From Colwellia sp. (lineage in GTDB: Bacteria > Pseudomonadota > Gammaproteobacteria > Enterobacterales > Alteromonadaceae): 64,000 bases of DNA. This document shows, piece by piece, positions 1 to 8,995 of the stretch. The DNA is taken from contig NZ_JABSPA010000008.1 in assembly GCF_013214175.1 (NCBI RefSeq), positions 62,001 to 126,000 on the forward strand. The letters run 5' to 3'. Made by a program: the position numbers and the translations under genes. Under the pieces are notes generated by a model. That model was not told the DNA's origin and ran no database searches. It saw nothing but the letters and a program-made list of their open reading frames with translations. The number at the start of each line of letters is the position of its first letter. Position 1 is the first letter of the stretch.

Positions 1-1
1 A

Positions 2-316
2 GGCTTACAAATTTTCTTAGATGTTGTTGAGCAAGAAAAGGAATGGGCGCAATATTTATTTAAAGATGGCTCAATGATTGGTCTAAATGCTGAAATATTA
101 AATCAATATATCGAGTATATTTCAAATCAGCGCTTAACGGCCATTGGCTATGATGCACCTTTCGACATAAAGAGTAACCCGTTACCTTGGATGAATGCTT
201 ACCTGGTTAGTGATAATGTTCAGGTTGCACCTCAAGAGACTGAAATATCGAGCTATTTAGTTGGTCAAGTTGATTCATCTGTTGATGCTGATGATTTTGA
301 CGGTTTTGATTTATAG
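2..316 (+). CDS. nrdB: Ribonucleoside-diphosphate reductase class Ia beta subunit, C-terminal part
   Basis: Only the last 104 codons are present; the frame is open from base 2 and the gene enters from the left edge. NrdB carries the diiron-tyrosyl radical used by class Ia ribonucleotide reductase to make deoxyribonucleotides. The visible part has the late helix segment [13 protein letters not shown], the YDAPF and NPLPWM segments typical of the family, and an acidic tail ending DDFDGFDL, which is the type of C-terminus that docks NrdB onto NrdA. The ferredoxin gene 49 bp downstream fits the usual nrdAB-yfaE order. The metal-binding residues lie outside the window. Confidence 0.93.
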   Translation, partial: GLQIFLDVVEQEKEWAQYLFKDGSMIGLNAEILNQYIEYISNQRLTAIGYDAPFDIKSNPLPWMNAYLVSDNVQVAPQETEISSYLVGQVDSSVDADDFDGFDL

Positions 317-365
317 TGATAAGTTGATGGTGATACTAGCCTTAATTTAGGCTAGTTAAATACGT

Positions 366-671
366 ATGAAAGTAAGGAATGCCACTCAAAACGTGAAGGA
401 CACCATCAAATTGCAGCCTAAAATTATGGTTCAGGGTAAAGTTGTTCCTTTTGAAAATAACGAAGAAACTTTACTCGACTGTTTAGAGTCTGCCGATATC
501 GAAGTACATTATCATTGCCGGGATGGGTTTTGTGGTGCTTGTCGAGTCACACTAGTTGAAGGTGAAATTAACTACCCTCAAGGAGAGCCTTTAGCGTTTG
601 TTGGTGAAAATGAAATTTTACCTTGCTGCTGTATTCCCGTAACCGACATTACCTTGGTAATAGATGATTAA
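366..671 (+). CDS. yfaE: 2Fe-2S ferredoxin for NrdB cofactor maintenance (YfaE-like)
   Basis: A 101-residue plant-type [2Fe-2S] ferredoxin. The ligand motif CRDGFCGACR gives C51, C56 and C59, and the fourth ligand lies in the CCC run at 87-89 within ILPCCCIP, a hallmark of YfaE. YfaE reduces and rebuilds the diiron-radical cofactor of NrdB, and this gene sits directly behind nrdB. It is longer than the E. coli protein (about 84 residues) because of roughly 18 extra N-terminal residues. No clear ribosome binding site marks the first ATG, so an internal start at M21 (position 426) is possible. A decayed copy of its last codons follows at 736-815. Confidence 0.9.
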   Translation: MKVRNATQNVKDTIKLQPKIMVQGKVVPFENNEETLLDCLESADIEVHYHCRDGFCGACRVTLVEGEINYPQGEPLAFVGENEILPCCCIPVTDITLVIDD

Positions 672-735
672 CATCTAACTAACAATCAGGGTAATGCTAT
701 TTCTTTCTTCAATCTGCTAAGCTCTTCTGATACCC

Positions 736-815
736 GTGAAAATAAGCTATTAAGATTAGCTTGTTGCTGTATTACAGTACCTACAACCAACATTACCTTG
801 GCAATAGACGACTAG
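736..815 (+). pseudogene. Decayed duplicate of the 3' end of the ferredoxin gene
   Basis: Read in frame, the segment ending at the stop codon at 813-815 gives LACCCITVPTTNITLAIDD, which matches the true ferredoxin end LPCCCIPVTDITLVIDD. At DNA level the similarity appears to begin near the shared gtgaaaat at 604 and 736. There is no upstream part of the gene and no start codon, so this is a remnant of a local duplication, with substitutions and a 3-base insertion relative to 604-671. It is not expected to make a protein. Confidence 0.75.
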
Positions 816-866
816 CGCCACTCTAGTTATTACCAAGTTAATGCTTAGTGAATGCTTAGTTAAAAC

Positions 867-2231
867 CTAGCTAACATCCAAGTGTAACTCTATCCCTTTC
901 ATCACTCGATTGAGCTCAGGGGAAAGCAGGGAAAATAAACCAACAAAATCATCTTGCTGATCATCATTTATGGCGATATCAAGTGCTTTAGTGGCTTCAA
1001 ATAAATCCATTGCACCAACAGAGCAAGCAACGCCCTTTAATGTATGTGCAATATGCTTAGCGGTCTCAATATCTTGCTTTTGTATTGCACTTTGTAACTT
1101 CTGTCCATCAAGATGATGATCTTGATAAAACATCACTAAAATCTCTTTAAATAGGTCCTTATCCCCTAATACATTGTTAACACCAATATCAAAATCAATA
1201 CCATCATAATTCACCACAATAGCATTACTATCAGCTATAGATAATATATTATCTGTAGCGATTAAGCTGGCTCTAATAAGGTCACTTTCTACTTCGGCTT
1301 CAACAAGGTGAATAAGAGTACCCACATCGACCACTTGGTTACGGCCATTTTCTTTGGCAAAATATAACGCACTGTCCGCTTGTTTTAATAATTCATCAAT
1401 TGTTAAATTATCATCGTCCGCTAGAACTAAACCAACACTCACCGTAATATTTATTTTTATATTTTTACTATCTGTGTTTGTTATGTTGATACTCTGCTGC
1501 TCAACTTGTTGCCGTAATCTCTCGCAAGCAATATAAGCATCGCCACTACCGGTGTTAGGTAAACAGACAGCAAATTCTTCACCGCCAATTCGGCCAACAA
1601 TATCATAATCTCGAAACACCTCGGTCATATTTTGACCAAACACACGTAATACTTGATCGCCTGCATCATGACCGAAATTATCATTAACTTGTTTGAATAA
1701 ATCAATATCAAACATTGCTACAACTAATGGCTGCTCTGCTCTATTAGCTAAGCTTATGGCATTGCTGCTTAGTTCAAAAAAACTACCGCGATTATTCATG
1801 CTGGTAAGAAAATCAGTTTTAGCTAAGTATTCCAGTTGAGCGGTCTTTTCTTTTAATCTTATGGCTGTCCTAATGCGAGCAAGTAGCACTTTAGCAACAT
1901 AAGGTTTAATAACATAATCCCCTGCGCCTAGCTCCAAAGATGCAACGACTTCGTCTTCATCTGTTGAGGCTGATAACATAATTACCGGAATTTGAGCACT
2001 TTTTACTTGAACTTTAATTTTTGTGAGCGTTTCTAACCCAGAGAGGCCTGGCATATACATATCGAGTAAAATAAGGTCTATTGCTAAAGTGTCTAAAAGA
2101 ACCAATGACTCTTCACCACTATCACAGCTTGTAACCTGATAACCGGCAGCACCAAGATCAAACTCTAAGAGCAACTGAGTATCTTTAGCATCATCAACAA
2201 CCAGTATTCTATATTCTTTCTCTAAAATCAT
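867..2231 (-). CDS. Response regulator with GGDEF and C-terminal Hpt domains
   Basis: 454 residues. The N-terminal receiver domain (about 6-122) has the acidic pair at 13-14, phospho-acceptor D57 and K109. The diguanylate cyclase domain (about 135-300) has an intact active-site motif GGEEF at 216-220. An inhibitory-site motif RDYD at 207-210 lies at the right distance, so c-di-GMP synthesis with product inhibition is expected. The last 110 residues form an Hpt domain with HTLKG and phospho-accepting H396. A receiver, cyclase and phosphotransfer domain in one chain suits a phosphorelay end point. It is the last gene of the long minus-strand signalling run, 77 bp after the hybrid kinase at 2309-4483, its probable partner. 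Confidence 0.9.
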   Translation of the reverse strand: MILEKEYRILVVDDAKDTQLLLEFDLGAAGYQVTSCDSGEESLVLLDTLAIDLILLDMYMPGLSGLETLTKIKVQVKSAQIPVIMLSASTDEDEVVASLELGAGDYVIKPYVAKVLLARIRTAIRLKEKTAQLEYLAKTDFLTSMNNRGSFFELSSNAISLANRAEQPLVVAMFDIDLFKQVNDNFGHDAGDQVLRVFGQNMTEVFRDYDIVGRIGGEEFAVCLPNTGSGDAYIACERLRQQVEQQSINITNTDSKNIKINITVSVGLVLADDDNLTIDELLKQADSALYFAKENGRNQVVDVGTLIHLVEAEVESDLIRASLIATDNILSIADSNAIVVNYDGIDFDIGVNNVLGDKDLFKEILVMFYQDHHLDGQKLQSAIQKQDIETAKHIAHTLKGVACSVGAMDLFEATKALDIAINDDQQDDFVGLFSLLSPELNRVMKGIELHLDVS

Positions 2232-2308
2232 TTAGCATTCACCTGGCTACAAAAAAACTATTATCTATGTTTCATAAAGTACACATAGAAGCTTATTACT
2301 ACTTTCTA

Positions 2309-4483
2309 TTAAATAGCGAGAAATTCAGCTAATTCCTTAGAATTAAAAGGCTTTCTAAGTACAGGGTAATCCCAACTTCTATCTTCGATGGCAATGTAGC
2401 CACTAATAGAGAATACATTAATATCTGGGAATTTTTCCATCACCAAGTTAACCGCTTCTTTACCTGATAAGTCAGGTAAAATCATATCGGTAATAAATAT
2501 CTCAAAGTTAATACCCGAATTGATTTGTTCTATCAATTCTTTTTTATTATTGGCAACGGCAACCTTTGCCCCTTTACTATCAAGGAATAATGCAACAAAT
2601 TCAGCAATACTAACTTCATCATCAAGCACTAATATATTGGTATTTTGATAACGTAGCGAAGTTAACTTAGACTCACGAGCCAAATATTTTTCTCTCAAGA
2701 CTTTGCATTTGAACACCAGAGTGAAATGAGCACCACCAAGATCACTACTTCCTTCCACTTGAATCAAACCATTGTGTTTATACATGGTGCTATATACATT
2801 TGCCAGACCAATACCATTGCCTTTATTGACAGACTTAGAGCTATAAAATGGATCAAATATCTTAGTTAAATTTACTTTTTCAATACCTATTCCGCTATCT
2901 TTAACGTGAATTTCTAACCTGTTGTTATCCATTAAGTTTGCCGATATTTCGATTTGGCCACTAAGACCTTTTTCTTGAATTGCATCTTGAGCATTAAGCA
3001 CTAAATTTAATAAAATATTAATAAACTCACCTTGGGGGAAGGTAATTAAACAATGCATTGGTTGAAAATTAAAAGTGATCTTAATAGTACTTAGCAATAG
3101 TTGCTTAAATAAATACTGATTATCGAAAATATCTTGAATGGGATCAAAGCTTACTACCTTAACGGTTGGTTTACGGGTAAAGGCCAATAAACGCTCAGTG
3201 ACATCTTTACCTTTATCTATGGCATTTTTGACTCTGTCGATATACGACGAAATGTCTTGTTCTCCACGAGAAAATTTTATCTCTAACATTTCAATAGCAC
3301 CAAGCGCCACACCTAAGACATTATTAATATCATGAGAGACATTACCAAAGGTATTACCTAACAAAGCTAAACGATTAGAGATCACTTGTTGCTGCTCTTT
3401 ACGAAACTTATCGGTCACATTTTCAACTATCCAAATATAAATGCCTTCCTCTGCCTCATAAGTAACAGATAAATCAAAAACCGTGGTGTATTTGTCAAAG
3501 CTAACATTGTTTTCTTTTATTTGACCTTGTACTTTGGCGAGTTTTTTAAACTCCATATATTCAGTAATGCTAAAGTTTATATAATTAAACAGTACCGCAC
3601 TGATCCCGTCGTGGTGAGGTGATATATCCTGATAAACGACATTATCATTATCATCTATAAAGAAAATAGGTACTTTTATTGTAAAGTTGACCATAGCTAA
3701 GAGCTTCAACTTTTCAAATATTTCTTCACTACGAGTAATGTCTTTATAAACGCCAAAAACGGCAAGTGCAATGCCATTACTATCACGCTCTACTTCAGCA
3801 ATCACTTCAACCTTAACTTTTTTTCCAGACGGTTGCTTCAAAGCTGTTTTGAGATAAAAAGGCTGTTGTTGGTGAATAGCATTGTGAAAACTGGTGCGAA
3901 ATTTGGGTCTATCCTTAGCTAAAAGTACATCAACTGCTTGCTCAAAAGTTGGGACGATGGCTTTATTAGTGAGCCCGTGAATACGAAATACTTCTGCAGA
4001 CCAATCAAGTGTTTGCGACTTAATATCAAAGCGCCAATGACCCGAATTACTGATACGTTCGGCTAGCTTTAACCTGTCATTCTGTTTTTTTAATTGCGCT
4101 ATCATGTTCTTTGTTTCTGTAACATCTTTTACAGTGCCAAACATCAAACTAGCTCGACCATCAATACGTTCAACAACTTTACCAACCGCATGTAGCCATA
4201 ATTTATCATCTTGATTGTTTATAATCGCGATGGTGATATCAATGCGGTCAATTGCCCCTTTCAAGTGTTGTTGTATGTTTAGATGCACATTATTTAGGGT
4301 ATTAGTGTCTAGATGTCTTTCCCATATTTCACTTGTTCCTATTTGTTCTTTATCTTCATAGCCCAATATTTTCATTAACTGAGCGGAATAGAAAATACTT
4401 TCATTAACAAGATCCCATTGCCAATAGGCCTCATCAATGCCCGTTAATACCTTGTGTGTTAGATCGTGTGATTGTGAGTTCAA
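2309..4483 (-). CDS. Soluble PAS hybrid sensor histidine kinase with receiver domain
   Basis: 724 residues with no membrane segment. Two PAS domains (about 15-125 and 140-250) are each followed by a GTVKDVTE or GVYKDIT signature. A third, weaker PAS-like segment spans about 265-360. The dimerisation/phospho-acceptor region has NVSHDINN with H384. The ATPase domain has the N-box LNLVLNAQDA (about 492-501), a DSGIGI G1 box (529-534) and KGNGIGLA. The C-terminal receiver domain (about 615-724) has phospho-acceptor D666. The start codon overlaps the stop of the upstream receiver protein by 4 bases (ATGA), so the two are translationally coupled. The ligand is unknown, and the PAS domains lack the FHK/W pattern of the chemoreceptor at 11798-15403. 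Confidence 0.88.
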   Translation of the reverse strand: MNSQSHDLTHKVLTGIDEAYWQWDLVNESIFYSAQLMKILGYEDKEQIGTSEIWERHLDTNTLNNVHLNIQQHLKGAIDRIDITIAIINNQDDKLWLHAVGKVVERIDGRASLMFGTVKDVTETKNMIAQLKKQNDRLKLAERISNSGHWRFDIKSQTLDWSAEVFRIHGLTNKAIVPTFEQAVDVLLAKDRPKFRTSFHNAIHQQQPFYLKTALKQPSGKKVKVEVIAEVERDSNGIALAVFGVYKDITRSEEIFEKLKLLAMVNFTIKVPIFFIDDNDNVVYQDISPHHDGISAVLFNYINFSITEYMEFKKLAKVQGQIKENNVSFDKYTTVFDLSVTYEAEEGIYIWIVENVTDKFRKEQQQVISNRLALLGNTFGNVSHDINNVLGVALGAIEMLEIKFSRGEQDISSYIDRVKNAIDKGKDVTERLLAFTRKPTVKVVSFDPIQDIFDNQYLFKQLLLSTIKITFNFQPMHCLITFPQGEFINILLNLVLNAQDAIQEKGLSGQIEISANLMDNNRLEIHVKDSGIGIEKVNLTKIFDPFYSSKSVNKGNGIGLANVYSTMYKHNGLIQVEGSSDLGGAHFTLVFKCKVLREKYLARESKLTSLRYQNTNILVLDDEVSIAEFVALFLDSKGAKVAVANNKKELIEQINSGINFEIFITDMILPDLSGKEAVNLVMEKFPDINVFSISGYIAIEDRSWDYPVLRKPFNSKELAEFLAI

Positions 4484-5646
4484 AATAGTTCATCCTCATC
4501 ATCAATGTCATAAGTATTATCAATTTGATCATTCTCCGTATTTAACTGCTGGAGTTGATCAACACTATTTAAGGCTTGATCGAGTAACTGGGTAACCTCT
4601 AGAAAGTTTATATCATCTTGACTATGTTTTTTAAGCGCACCATGGACTAAGTCGGTAAGGTAATCTTCTTGGTCTTGGGTCATATCTAAAATATGGAAAC
4701 TAGTACCCATTTTTTGCACTATTTCATTCATCACTTCTTGTTGATGATGTTTAGATATTTCCACCATTTTTTTAGTGGTACTCACCGCTTGCTTTATCTG
4801 TTCTTGAACACTAACCAGTGAGTTTTTATAGGTAATGAAAGCAATTCTAGCGCCAATACATTCTATTACCGAGGCTAAGGCATCAATATATATATCCGTA
4901 TCAACAGTGCCATTTTCAAGATTAAGAATGAATAAGGAAACCAAGGTATGATTGAATATGGTTCTTGAGCCAAAGCGATAAAGGCGTGGTTTAATCTTCA
5001 ACAGCTCCATAACTTCAATTTCAACGGGTGAACAAATACCTTTTTGTGCACTATAGAAACTAGGTTTGTCATTTATTGGATAAAAAGCAATACAACCATG
5101 CAAGTCCATACTATTAAAGTAAGAAAAAACCTCATCTCTAATTTTCTCATAAGTAAAACAGTGATTGAGTTTAGAGGTCAATTGCATACAGCTGCCATAT
5201 TTTGACGCTTGCGCCATTGAGACATTTATAACATTATTTTTTGATTGGATTTCATCTTCAAACTCATGGATCTTAGCTTGATACTCCATCAGCTTATCAA
5301 GCTTTGAATTAAGGGCTAATAAAGAAAAGGGTTTTGCTAAAAAATCATCCGCACCACACTCTAACCCCTTAAGTACCGCCTCTTCCGTTGCCGTACCGGA
5401 ATATAGTACAAATGAAGTAGGGGCGTTTTCATTACCTTGCTGCGATTTAATCCAATCAGATCCCTTCTCACTGCCAATATTTTCATCAACTAAAGCAATA
5501 TCAAAATGGATATTTTCTTTTAGTAAGTCTTGTGCAACCAAGAGGTTACTGGCACATTTTATCTCGAAAGAATCTTCTAAACTTTCCGCCAATAAATTTA
5601 AGTAGTCAATATCATCATCAATAATTAATAAATTATGCTTCACCAT
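4480..5646 (-). CDS. Receiver-domain protein with uncharacterised C-terminal region
   Basis: 388 residues. An N-terminal receiver domain (about 4-120) has the acidic cluster IIDDDID, phospho-acceptor D54 and a KPF motif. A coiled-coil-like segment follows (about 118-140), then a region of about 150 residues that I do not recognise. A second helical stretch follows, and the tail is very acidic, ending DEDELF. There is no enzymatic or DNA-binding output that I can see, so it may act as a scaffold, a phosphate sink or an adaptor. It overlaps the hybrid kinase gene by 4 bases and follows crsR by 22 bp. The same type of C-terminal tail occurs in CheD and in the small receptor of this cluster. Confidence 0.8.
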   Translation of the reverse strand: MVKHNLLIIDDDIDYLNLLAESLEDSFEIKCASNLLVAQDLLKENIHFDIALVDENIGSEKGSDWIKSQQGNENAPTSFVLYSGTATEEAVLKGLECGADDFLAKPFSLLALNSKLDKLMEYQAKIHEFEDEIQSKNNVINVSMAQASKYGSCMQLTSKLNHCFTYEKIRDEVFSYFNSMDLHGCIAFYPINDKPSFYSAQKGICSPVEIEVMELLKIKPRLYRFGSRTIFNHTLVSLFILNLENGTVDTDIYIDALASVIECIGARIAFITYKNSLVSVQEQIKQAVSTTKKMVEISKHHQQEVMNEIVQKMGTSFHILDMTQDQEDYLTDLVHGALKKHSQDDINFLEVTQLLDQALNSVDQLQQLNTENDQIDNTYDIDDEDELF

Positions 5647-5668
5647 CTTACAGTTCCTTTTATGCTAC

Positions 5669-7417
5669 TTAATCGTGCCAAATATAGCTGGCTGTCACTA
5701 AGGTACCTTGCTCTTGATAATCCAGGGTGTCACAAAGTTGATTTACTAATTCTACCCCACGACCACTTAACTTTAATCCGTCATTCATGGCAATGCTGTT
5801 ATCTTTAAAAACATCCAATATATCAAAACCTTGACCACTATCTTTAATATTTATGACCATCTTTCCGCCATGTGCAAGCGGGAAATATTTTAGCGCTATA
5901 CCGACAAAATCTTCAGATACTTTGTTATCCTCGTTGGCCAACAGATCTAGCCTGTGTGCTCGCTCTTTAAAATATTGACTGAAACCCTCTGCAGAATTTT
6001 TTAGCGAGGAGTTTAATCCTAGCACTCCGTGGTCAAGCGCATTGATAAACAGTTCTGTTAATATAGTATATAAACTTTGCCAGTGCTCGCCAGCGCCCTC
6101 TAAATCATTAATTTGATTCATAACTAACGGAATTGGGTTAACCTTTTTAAGTAGCCCTCCCGTTAAATGTAAGTGGTATGACCAAGTAGGTAATGAGTTG
6201 TCGGCTAAAGCAAAGTAGTTATCTTCTTCAGTGAAACCTTCAGGAATTGTTACTTTATTGCTCACCTTTATTTGTTGCCAGCCACTACAGGGAACATCGA
6301 CTAAAGAAATATCATCTTCTTGCTCACAATTTTCACAAAAGTCATCAAGGCTGCTCAAAACATTATTAACAAGATCCTTCTGAATGATGCCGGCAATAGC
6401 CGCTTGTTCAAAACGATGAAAATCAAAAAGGTCACCTGCAGGGTTTCTCGCCTCTACTATGCCATCAGTAATAAAAACTAATCGGTCATTAGGTTTTACC
6501 TGTACCACTTCGACCTGAGCATCGGCTAATAATTGCGGTAATATACCTAAAGGCGGATGTGTGGAGACAAATTGCTGTTTGATGGTCCCCTGAACATCAA
6601 ATAAGTAACCATCGGGTAAACCGGCATTAAATATATATGCCGACTTTTCATGCTCTGAAATGCAGGCGAAACAAGCGGCAAAAAACAAATCACCGGGAAG
6701 TAAGGTAAACATTTGTCGGTTTAATTGCGCGACAATATCTAATATGGAAAAGCCCTTTTTAGTCATGGCTCTAAACGTATCAGTCACAGGAATAGCACCA
6801 ATTGATGCCCGTAAGCCATGACCAGTAAAGTCGCCAAGTAAAACATGAATGTCCCCATTTGGGCACAAAGCGGTTAGCTGGATATCGCCACTAAAAATAG
6901 TGGCCGCCTTTTTAATAGTACCAATTTTATCTAAAGCAAAGTTTCTTGCTTCAATCACCCCTGACATCATTTTTTCAGCCAGCTCAGCATCATTTTGTTG
7001 CTCTAGTTGTAGGCCTTTTACCTGGTCAACTAAATCACTAATCCTTTGCATTGCCTTTATTTTTGCCTTAAAAACCTTAGGGGTAAAAGGCCGTACCAAA
7101 ATACTATCACCGCCCGCATCAACACTATCGATAAAAGCTTGTTCGCTATCCATACTGGTAATAAAAATAAGCGGTGCGAGTGTGCCCTCCCCTGAAAGTT
7201 TTTTTATTCTTCGAGTTGCTTCAAACCCATCCATAATGGGCATATTAATATCCATTAAGACAAGGTCAGGTTGATGTTCAATATACATTTGCACACCACT
7301 AGCGCCATCATTGGCAATAATTACCTGATAATCTTCCTCTTTCAGTAATACCGATAGCAATTTACATTGCATTTTTGAATCATCAACAACTAAAGCAATC
7401 TTTTGAATTCTAGGCAT
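5669..7417 (-). CDS. crsR: CrsR-like regulator: receiver, PP2C phosphatase and HATPase kinase in one chain
   Basis: 582 residues. The receiver domain (about 5-125) has phospho-acceptor D56. The RsbU/SpoIIE-type PP2C phosphatase domain (about 165-380) has metal-ligand motifs GDFTGHG (D196), TDGI (D318) and EDDISL. The C-terminal RsbW-like ATPase/anti-sigma domain has the N-box ELFINALDHG (about 455-464), KDSGQG and SGRGVELV. This three-domain layout is that of Shewanella CrsR. There the phosphatase and kinase act on the STAS protein CrsA, and the kinase domain also holds sigma-S. The STAS gene lies 34 bp upstream, as expected. Control of sigma-S here is inferred from the family. Its place inside a che cluster suggests chemosensory input through D56. 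Confidence 0.87.
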   Translation of the reverse strand: MPRIQKIALVVDDSKMQCKLLSVLLKEEDYQVIIANDGASGVQMYIEHQPDLVLMDINMPIMDGFEATRRIKKLSGEGTLAPLIFITSMDSEQAFIDSVDAGGDSILVRPFTPKVFKAKIKAMQRISDLVDQVKGLQLEQQNDAELAEKMMSGVIEARNFALDKIGTIKKAATIFSGDIQLTALCPNGDIHVLLGDFTGHGLRASIGAIPVTDTFRAMTKKGFSILDIVAQLNRQMFTLLPGDLFFAACFACISEHEKSAYIFNAGLPDGYLFDVQGTIKQQFVSTHPPLGILPQLLADAQVEVVQVKPNDRLVFITDGIVEARNPAGDLFDFHRFEQAAIAGIIQKDLVNNVLSSLDDFCENCEQEDDISLVDVPCSGWQQIKVSNKVTIPEGFTEEDNYFALADNSLPTWSYHLHLTGGLLKKVNPIPLVMNQINDLEGAGEHWQSLYTILTELFINALDHGVLGLNSSLKNSAEGFSQYFKERAHRLDLLANEDNKVSEDFVGIALKYFPLAHGGKMVINIKDSGQGFDILDVFKDNSIAMNDGLKLSGRGVELVNQLCDTLDYQEQGTLVTASYIWHD

Positions 7418-7451
7418 AGCTCGTCCCTAGTCTGTTTAAGGAAATAATAAA

Positions 7452-7757
7452 CTACTCAATCGTCATTAACCGTTGAAATTGTGCTATTTCTAGAATTTTC
7501 CTTACCGTGTCGCTTGGCTTGGAAATCGTTAATTGCCCCGCATAAAGTTGCACATGATCTTTAAGTAATAAGATCATACCTAACGCTGAACTGTCCATAT
7601 ATTCTGTTTTGCTTAAATCAAGTACATAGCTTAAATCTTGAGTTGTTATACTGCTGTAAGCATCACGAAATAGTTGGTGCAATGAGAAATCAAAGCGATC
7701 ATCAATTGCAATAACAAGTTCTTTTCCATCTCCTGAGATTCGACTGCTAACGGTCAT
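7452..7757 (-). CDS. crsA: STAS-domain anti-sigma factor antagonist (CrsA-like)
   Basis: 101 residues forming one STAS domain, close to the usual length of SpoIIAA/RsbV proteins. The phospho-acceptor motif MDSSALG is present, with S56/S57 as the modifiable serine. In the partner-switch model the unphosphorylated form binds the kinase/anti-sigma domain of CrsR and frees the sigma factor. The kinase domain phosphorylates it and the PP2C domain reverses this. It is transcribed just ahead of crsR and 47 bp after the small receptor gene. Confidence 0.87.
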   Translation of the reverse strand: MTVSSRISGDGKELVIAIDDRFDFSLHQLFRDAYSSITTQDLSYVLDLSKTEYMDSSALGMILLLKDHVQLYAGQLTISKPSDTVRKILEIAQFQRLMTIE

Positions 7758-7804
7758 AAAAGCATTCCTTATAGTTAGTTAATTACATAGGTTAAATAAA
7801 TAAG

Positions 7805-8995
7805 TTAAAATAAATCTACTTCGCCTTCTTCCATATTAAGCTGCAATACACTGCGTGATTCATCTGCTTTTCTTGTCGCTTGATAGACATTTTGACAAGT
7901 CGATTTGAGCATAAGTAATTGTTGGTGCACGTCTATATCGGTGTCTTTATTGAACGTTGCCAAGACATCACTGATTTCATGAATACTGCTGACATTCATT
8001 TGCAAGGACTCTAGTGACTGCCTCGTAATATCTTCAAATTGCAACGAACGAATGCCAAGGCTTACGGCTTGAGTAATCTTAGGTGATAAAATAGCAAGCT
8101 CTTCAACATTCTTTGCTGTCTGAATGTTAACGTCCTCCACATGGCTCATCATGACCGACATTTGCTCTTTCGCTTCAAGGGTTGAGGTCATATCAGCAGA
8201 GGCCATTACTTCAACAGATGAACGTAGATTGGCAATGATGCCCTTGGCTTTATTTATTTCAGTACGAATATCCTCATTTAGCGCGGTGGAGCCGACAGAC
8301 AATGAGCGCACTTCATTTGCAACAACGGCAAAGCCACGGCCAGCCTCTCCCGCTCTTGCCGCTTCAATAGCTGCATTTAAGGCCAATAAATTGGTTTGAC
8401 TGGCTAAGCCCTCAACTTGCGCTAATAACTTAAATATACGTTCAAATTGTGACACCATCTCATCGGTATAAGTCATAGTTTCAAGGCTTTGTTTGCTGGT
8501 ATTAATAATGACACCAACAAAGTCGTCTAAGGTTTTATTTGAATCGATGACAAAGTTTTCTAATGTTGCCCCTTTATCATCTTCTTCACTGCCCGAATGA
8601 GAAATAAGTGCTTTGATCATATATTGCTGCTCTTCACTTAAACTCTGCAGGTGCTTAAAGCTATCCGATATGCCAATTACCGCATCAGCAACCACTTCTT
8701 TGGTCCGCTCTAACTCTTGTTCAACGATATTTATTTCTTGGTGAATAAATTGTTGTAATTCAAAAATGACACTATGGATAAGTTCCTCATCAACCACAGA
8801 CATGCCCAGGCCAGTTTTAGGTATACTTTCTTGTCGGATTATCTGATTAATTTTAGCAGCTAAATACACCAACAAAATCAGTAAGCTAGATAGGAATACA
8901 ATAAAAAAGGTTTTATCATCAATAATAAGGTAACTTGCCAGCGACAGCAGGCATAAAAAGCACGATGCATACAAACCATTTTTTATATTTATCAT
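7805..8995 (-). CDS. Small membrane-anchored methyl-accepting chemotaxis-type protein
   Basis: 396 residues. Two closely spaced hydrophobic helices (about 8-25 and 29-48) separated by only a few residues form a membrane hairpin, so there is no periplasmic sensor domain and no HAMP is obvious. The chemoreceptor signalling hairpin includes [20 protein letters not shown] and [15 protein letters not shown] at about 200-235. The part before the tip is short and irregular, and the protein ends EEGEVDLF. The ATG overlaps the cheB stop by 4 bases. It probably signals from cytoplasmic or membrane-associated cues, or acts as an adaptor within the array. Confidence 0.85.
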   Translation of the reverse strand: MINIKNGLYASCFLCLLSLASYLIIDDKTFFIVFLSSLLILLVYLAAKINQIIRQESIPKTGLGMSVVDEELIHSVIFELQQFIHQEINIVEQELERTKEVVADAVIGISDSFKHLQSLSEEQQYMIKALISHSGSEEDDKGATLENFVIDSNKTLDDFVGVIINTSKQSLETMTYTDEMVSQFERIFKLLAQVEGLASQTNLLALNAAIEAARAGEAGRGFAVVANEVRSLSVGSTALNEDIRTEINKAKGIIANLRSSVEVMASADMTSTLEAKEQMSVMMSHVEDVNIQTAKNVEELAILSPKITQAVSLGIRSLQFEDITRQSLESLQMNVSSIHEISDVLATFNKDTDIDVHQQLLMLKSTCQNVYQATRKADESRSVLQLNMEEGEVDLF

